From Heterostelium album PN500 (taxonomy: Eukaryota; Evosea; Eumycetozoa; Acytosteliales; Acytosteliaceae), in the NCBI RefSeq assembly GCF_000004825.1, contig NW_008805070.1, positions 992,001-1,056,000 of the forward strand: 64,000 nucleotides of DNA, given 5' to 3'. The notes below the pieces were generated by a model that searched no databases, was not told where the DNA came from, and saw only the letters and a list, made by a program, of their open reading frames with translations. A program made the translations under genes and the position numbers. Below, piece by piece: positions 57,894 to 64,000 of the stretch (within the stretch, counting starts at the first letter, position 1; each line of letters starts with the position of its first letter).

Positions 57894-60800
57894 GATAATA
57901 GTTGTTTGACTCTGTGGCATGTTGATTCCAATAATAACTGATTGAGTACTGTTGGTTGTCGAGTTACTAATTATCTCATTCAATGAGTAAGCAGGTCGGT
58001 TATCTGATAAAACATAATCCAAGAATCTTCCGAAATAGGTGACACCATCCTTGGTAATCGTTAAGTATTGTAAGTTATGAAGTTGATCGAATTGTTGTTT
58101 GTCTCTGATTTCCGATTGACACTTATCATCGATTGTTTGGTACTTCATCTCGGTCGCAAACAACACCCTCAGTGTATTTAGATTCGAGTTGAATGACCAT
58201 CCACTTATAGTGATCGATAACTTCAAAGAGTTTGGAGGATAAATAGTTTCAATACCAGCAAAAGTTAAATTCTTGTAGACCTTAAAGTTATCTATATTGA
58301 CCTCTGTCTTGAACTGTACACTCGAGTCATTTAGAACATATTTATAGTTATCCTTTTCAATATCGGATGACTTTGAATAGTTCCAATTTGATACATTGAA
58401 GTGATAGCTACTGAAGACATCTCGGAGATCGTCCAACTCTTGTATTGCAATGATATTGAATTGGAATTGTGTGTTGTTTGAAATTACATTGACGTTGGGT
58501 GATGTTGTATTTGGTTGAATTATTACAGTTGGTGTCAATGTAGACTGACAATAATAACCACCAAATCCACTATTACAAACACACTTATTGTTTATACAAA
58601 TACCATTACTACTACAAGTAGAATTATCAACAATACAATTATTTGGTATATCCAAAGGATCTTTTTTGGTTTTTTTTTTAAAAAAAAAATATTAATAAAT
58701 AAACATTCATTTATAATATTTATTTATACATACATATAACTAAATAAGAGGATATAAACTCTATATTATTGGTAAATACACTTAAATTTGCAAAACCAGG
58801 TGTCAGATTGGTTGTAATAATGCATACTATAACAGTAGAGTTTGCCTTGGTAATAGTACAATTTACATTGTTGACAGTAACGTTTGCCTGAATAATATTA
58901 TCATGGAAGTACCCATAGAGGGTTAAGTTTCCTCCCGATTCGTAAAGCTTTGATGTTGAAACAACAATAGGTATATCTATAGAATTGTAAAGTTAGAATA
59001 AAATTTGGTTTTGTTGTTGATCATTATATATTATAATTACTTTGTATCTTTAAAGTAGTATTAATAGATTGAATTTCATTTGTTACAGTTACTATAGGGT
59101 TTCTGATTGTAGGTATAGAACTTAAAGTACAAATCAAAACATTTGGATATATGTCTGCAGGTGAACATGAAACACCATTGATTACAACTAGATAGTCCAT
59201 TGTAGTATTGAAAGTACCATTGATTTCAACTCGAAGAGATGTTCCTTCAATAATACCAAATGCAGCATTGACAATACTTACTGTAGAAAAAATCTAATTA
59301 GTAAATCTTATCAATTATTAATGAAAAATAAATTACATACTATCATAGGCCCATTCGAATGTAAGTTTGGTTGTATTTACAAAAAATGAGAATGATCCTT
59401 TAGTTGCATTATTATTATTATATCTAAAAAATACAAAAAAGAAAAACAATATTAATATTAATTAATCCAGTTTGTATTTTATTTATGAAATCATACATAA
59501 AATGTGAATTTGCTGTAACCATTGTCAGATTTGCAATTTGATCCCAACCCAAATTCTTGCCAAAAATATGCATGTTGATTGGATTTGGGTTTATTGGATT
59601 GTAAACAAATAAAGTTTTATCTAATCTTGGAACTATTGTTTAAAAGATATTAATAGATATAATTATTAAATTAATACACTCCTATCATACCACAAACGAA
59701 ATCAGTTGGAATTTTAACAGAAAATCTATTTTTAAAAAAGCTCCATTTACAATAGAAACAATCTGGTACTGTTGTAAGTGCTGTGCCGGTGAGATCGATA
59801 TCTTCTAAATAACAAAAAGACTCTGGCAACTCGCTTATATTTGGATTGTCGGCCAAGTTCAAAGTAATTGGATAAAATCCTTCACTTGGATAATCATGAA
59901 CAGGACCTACCAAGTGAGTATTATTATGTATTTCACTATAGAATGACGAAATTTTAGTAAAAATAGACTTTTATAATTGTAAAATAACCTACATTGTACT
60001 ATTAGCTGCAAACCATGAATAAACTGGATAGGTTGAAGGATCTGAATTGAATTCTTGATAATGTTCTAAATATCTTGCTACTGAAATTCCACTAGATTTT
60101 CGAAGAGTTCTAGAATGAAATGATGATAATAATGTTCATTAATTAATTTGAGATCATTTAAAAACTAAAACTGAATATTAATATTTACATAGTTGATAAA
60201 CTTGATAATCTGAAATCATTTGGGTTGATATTAAAATTATCTATATCTCTAAAATACAACAATATTAATTTTAAAATATCAAATGAAAAATTAAAATAAT
60301 AAACTTACAATAAGTAAATACCATATCCGCTTTCAAATGATAAATTTGATCTAATTTCATTCTTATATCTTGACGGAGTAGATTTCAACTTTCTAAAAAA
60401 TAAATTAAATTAATAAAATTGAAATTGAAAAGTGTTTTGGAATATATTTACATGGCTTGTCCTGGAAATTCTTGTATATTAACATCAACAGGCTGAGAAA
60501 GTGTTAATTCTCTTCAAAAGAAAAATTAGTTGAAAACTTCTTTATTAATATTTTAAATCTTACTTACATTTGTTGCATATTTGGAAAATTAGTACCTGTA
60601 AGGTTAAAAAAAGTATGTATCATTGGACCTTGGTCAGGAAATATTATAATCCTATGAATTGTGATTAATTAAAATTCTTTTTTAATAATTTTTTTTTTAA
60701 TGAAATTCTTACAATTGAGTAATCTTGTATAGTAAGTTTCCATTAAAATGAACTATCCATTGATTGTTTGTATAGTTACATCCAGGCATTTGAAATAAGA

Positions 60801-61582
60801 CTGAACTATCAAATAAAGATTGTGGTATATCAGAATTAAAAATTGAATTTTGGAAATTACTTGTTTTAGAAAAAAAAAAAACAATTAATATTTATAAATA
60901 CCTATTCCTATGCAAATTATACTCACTAATTTACTTTTGAAAAGTATGTACCAAAGTTGGAAGGAAGAACAATTGGGTCTACAAATTGGACACTAAAAAA
61001 TTTTTAGCCAAACTAATTCAACAAAAATAAAAATAAATGTTTTTACCTTAGTAATTCTAAATTCTTATTCTCTGGAATATTGATCAATTGGAAAATGTTT
61101 TGAGATGGATCTACAGCAGGATAGTATCCTGTGAAAACTATTCGAGCTATATTTTGAAATGCCAGTTTTTGAATAATTGGTGGAGTTCCTTGAGGAACAG
61201 CCTTATAGGGCGAATTTAAAAATCTATTTTAAAAGTAGTTTTAATTAATATGGAAGAGAATCAATAGAATACTTAATAATTAACGATTTTTCATACATCA
61301 TTGAAACATTTTGTTCATTTCCAACAGTGTTACAAACTAATTGAGGAATTAAATTACAATCTATTTCTGTTAACGACCATCCAAGTTGATATTGTTTTGA
61401 AAACCATCTTATTGAACTTACTATTATTTAAAAAATTAACTTAAAAAATTTAGTTTTAAAAAAAATAATAAAAGAAACAAATACTTACAATCAGGTTCAT
61501 TTATAGAGGCTCCTGAAATAAATTTGAAATTAAAATTTAAAAAAAGAAATAATAATAATATACAAAGAAAATGAATTTTCAT
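57894..61582 (-). CDS. ComC-like membrane protein, array member 3 (3' end lost in assembly gap)
   Basis: Starts at ATG 61582 with a signal peptide (MKIHFLCILLLFLFLNFNFK) and continues through small LRR-like exons (60.0-61.5 kb), an LRR-cap exon (59.67-59.91 kb; NISELPESFCYLEDIDLTGT, C-x-x-C), IPT/TIG-like exons (58.8-59.65 kb) and an EGF-bearing C-terminal exon (58660-57894) cut by the N gap before the transmembrane helix. From 58.1 to 59.85 kb it is nearly identical to 56.05-57.79 kb of member 2, introns included. The last ~240 bp before the gap instead match member 4 better. The coding content agrees with an extracellular adhesion or recognition receptor. Confidence 0.77.
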
Positions 61583-62279
61583 GATAGAAATGTAAAGAGG
61601 AAAAGATAAATTTGTTCCAATATAATTTGAGTTGTTAAGTTGTTTAGGGGTCTAAATTTCTCTGGACAAAATCTTTTTATGCAATAAATTGTTTTTTTTT
61701 TTTGTTTTTTTTTTTTGTGATACCAATCTAAGATGGTATAATCATTTTCTTATTGTTACGAAAAAGGAGGAGTCCGATTCCTTAAGATATTTGCAAATTT
61801 CAGCCAAAATTTTTTGCAAAAAAAGAACAAATTATTTTTTTTTTGTTTTTTTTTGTCGCACCCCCACCAGAAAAAAAAGATTTTACGATCTTTTATATGA
61901 TAACTTGTTTGGAATGATGGTGGTTGGTTCTCATAATCAAAATGTATTTTTTGTGTTCTTAAAGTTGTCACCATCATCAACCCTCACCGATGAATCAATC
62001 AGAATCAAATTAGGGTATCCGTCATAGATATTGTTAGCATAAACTCCAAACCTTTATATTATTGTTTAAGAAATAATAATATAAATAGCTCATAAAGTGT
62101 AAAATCATCTCTTCAAGAATCAAGATAATTCCATGATATTTAAACATTTTACCTAATACAATATGTTGATTTCAATTTATAATCTTTTTTTTTAGCAAAA
62201 GAGAAAATAGTATTTTTAATTTACGTGCTTACATATCTTTATTATTACTATTAAGCTGGCAAGTTTGCTGTTAGCATTT
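61583..62279. other. Intergenic within the array
   Basis: AT-rich spacer with long T and A tracts. ORFs on both strands at 61689-62027 have the composition of random AT-rich DNA and are not supported. Confidence 0.5.
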
Positions 62280-62635
62280 TCAATATTCTTTTCGTTTTAC
62301 TATATAAATTAAAGTACCAGGTAATGCAGCAACTGCAAATACATCAATAGGAATGACGATAGCGACCAACTTCATTGATTTCAATGATGACGTGGATTCT
62401 TTGCAATCGGTTGGTTCACTTGATGGATCAAACAGAACAGAAAATCAGGATCTATTAGTGTTTTTTGACTCTGTGGCATATTATTGGAATCAGTTAACTG
62501 ATTGATTGTTGTTGAGTTACTAATGATCTCATTCAAAGAGTAGGTCAGGTCTGTTATCTGATAAGACAAAATCCAAGAATCTTCTAAAGTAGGTGACATC
62601 ATCCTTGGTAACGTTAAATATTATAGCTATTTTTT
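62280..62635 (-). pseudogene. Decayed C-terminal fragment of a ComC-like gene
   Basis: Minus-strand sequence similar to the end of the C-terminal exons of the neighbours. Landmarks are SLNEIISNSTT, NMPQSQKTLIDPDF and a degenerate membrane-proximal part (SMKLVAIVIPIDVF-like, 62330-62385). There are frameshifts and deletions (for example AGAAAATCAGGATC missing a base), and nothing of the upstream exons. It is a relic between members 3 and 4. Confidence 0.75.
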
Positions 62636-62704
62636 TTTTTCCGAAAATTTTCCAAAAATCCCAAAAACATATAAAATTTAAGCTTATTGTTTTAAATTAA
62701 ACAT

Positions 62705-64000
62705 TTATTTATTTGTCTCACTCAATCTAGATAGTTTAATTTGAACTTTTTCTTTTTGTCTGATAAATCTATTATGCCTGTGAATGAATATGGCCATACC
62801 GACAATAAGAGCAACACCAACAATGACAACAGGAACGATGATTGCTACTAACTTCATTGATTTAGAAGATGATGGTGAATCTTCTTTGCAATCTGTTGGT
62901 TCACTAGATCGGTCAATTAGAACAGAAAAATCGGGATCGATAATAGTTGTTTGACTCTGTGGCATGTTGATTCCAATAATAACTGATTGAGTACTGTTGG
63001 TTGTCGAGTTACTAATTATCTCATTCAATGAGTAAGCAGGTCGGTTATCTGATAAAACATAATCCAAGAATCTTCCGAAATAGGTGACACCATCCTTGGT
63101 AATCGTTAAGTATTGTAAGTTATGAAGTTGATCGAATTGTTGTTTGTCTCTGATTTCCGATTGACACTTATCATCGATTGTTTGGTACTTCATCTCGGTC
63201 GCAAACAACACCCTCAGTGTATTTAGATTCGAGTTGAATGACCATCCACTTATAGTGATCGATAACTTCAAAGAGTTTGGAGGATAAATAGTTTCAATAC
63301 CAGCAAAAGTTAAATTCTTGTAGACCTTAAAGTTATCTATATTGACCTCTGTCTTGAACTGTACACTCGAGTCATTTAGAACATATTTATAGTTATCCTT
63401 TTCAATATCGGATGACTTTGAATAGTTCCAATTTGATACATTGAAGTGATAGCTACTGAAGACATCTCGGAGATCGTCCAACTCTTGTATTGCAATGATA
63501 TTGAATTGGAATTGTGTGTTGTTTGAAATTACATTGACGTTGGGTGATGTTGTATTTGGTTGAATTATTACAGTTGGTGTCAATGTAGACTGACAATAAT
63601 AACCACCAAATCCACTATTACAAACACACTTATTGTTTATACAATTACCATTACTACTACAAGTAGAATTATCAACAATACAATTATTTGGTATATCTAA
63701 AGGATCTTTTTTTTTGGTTTTTTTTTTTAAAAAATATTAATAAATAAACATTCATTTAAAATATATATTTATACATACATATAACTAAATAAGAGGATAT
63801 AAACTCTATATTATTGGTAAATACACTTAAATTTGCAAAACCAGGTGTCAGATTGGTTGTAATAATGCATACTATAACAGTAGAGTTTGCCTTGGTAATA
63901 GTACAATTTACATTGTTGACAGTAACGTTTGCCTGAATAATATTATCATGGAAGTATCCATAGAGAGTTAAGTTTCCTCCCGATTCGTAAAGCTTTGATG
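62705..64000 (-). CDS. ComC-like membrane protein, array member 4 (5' end outside window)
   Basis: The C-terminal exon (about 63703-62705) codes for an EGF-like module (NCIVDNSTCSSNGNCINNKC), the same ~200-residue extracellular domain as members 2 and 3, one transmembrane helix (LVAIIVPVVIVGVALIVGMA) and a tail ending LSRLSETNK. The preceding intron and IPT/TIG-like exon continue to the window edge. Over 62938-63700 it is almost identical to 57894-58660. The short cytosolic tail has no recognised signalling motif. Confidence 0.8.

Noticed and set aside
61689-62027. Overlapping ORFs on both strands with Phe/Lys runs
   Set aside because: Translations of T and A homopolymers in the array spacer; no domain and no exon-like borders.

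Overview
The window is nuclear DNA of a dictyostelid social amoeba. The evidence is very AT-rich intergenic DNA, short T-rich introns (mostly 50-120 bp), long runs of AAT/CAA/ACA codons giving N, Q and T tracts inside otherwise conserved proteins, and families typical of the group (ComC-like EGF/IPT proteins, a villin-type gelsolin protein). Housekeeping exons use more G/C at third positions than I would expect of D. discoideum, so a relative from another dictyostelid group seems likelier, but I cannot name the species. Exon borders were read by hand from GT/AG sites, reading frame and family conservation.

0-9.3 kb: a MUS81 nuclease gene truncated by the window start, three tandem minus-strand rhomboid genes (one apparently catalytically dead), tRNA-Asp, an unrecognised leucine-rich six-exon gene and a secreted alpha/beta hydrolase. 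9.3-18 kb: APC1 of the anaphase-promoting complex, an intron-containing tRNA-Tyr, a broken gag-bearing retroelement flanked by inverted repeats beside it, and a PPR-like gene. 18-23 kb: P450, SDR and P450 genes in a row. 23-32.4 kb: mostly gene-poor, with a tiny split QCR6/UQCRH gene, a zinc-knuckle protein like Air1/2 or ZCCHC7, a predicted 56-residue protein, a membrane protein and a decayed gene. 32.4-36.6 kb: a villin-type protein with a very long S/T/K/P extension. 36.8-46.4 kb: GTP-PEPCK, an FHA-PBZ-macrodomain repair-type protein and a CCDC174-like protein lie between two inverted copies of U2 snRNA; each copy also has a copy of one small ORF nearby. 46.5-50.6 kb: a frameshifted B-box protein, proteasome subunit PSMD8/Rpn12 and SRP14. 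51.2-51.4 kb: a GC-rich, highly foldable island that may be an undescribed structural RNA.

51.5-64 kb: a tandem array of at least four LRR-like/IPT-TIG/EGF single-pass membrane protein genes on the minus strand, interrupted by a 100-N assembly gap, with a decayed C-terminal fragment and signs of recent duplication or gene conversion. This array is the clearest candidate for a fast-evolving recognition or adhesion locus. No operon-like organisation is expected. Functional links are the two P450s with the SDR, the DNA-damage proteins MUS81 and FHA-PBZ-macro (not adjacent), and the protein-fate genes PSMD8 and SRP14.
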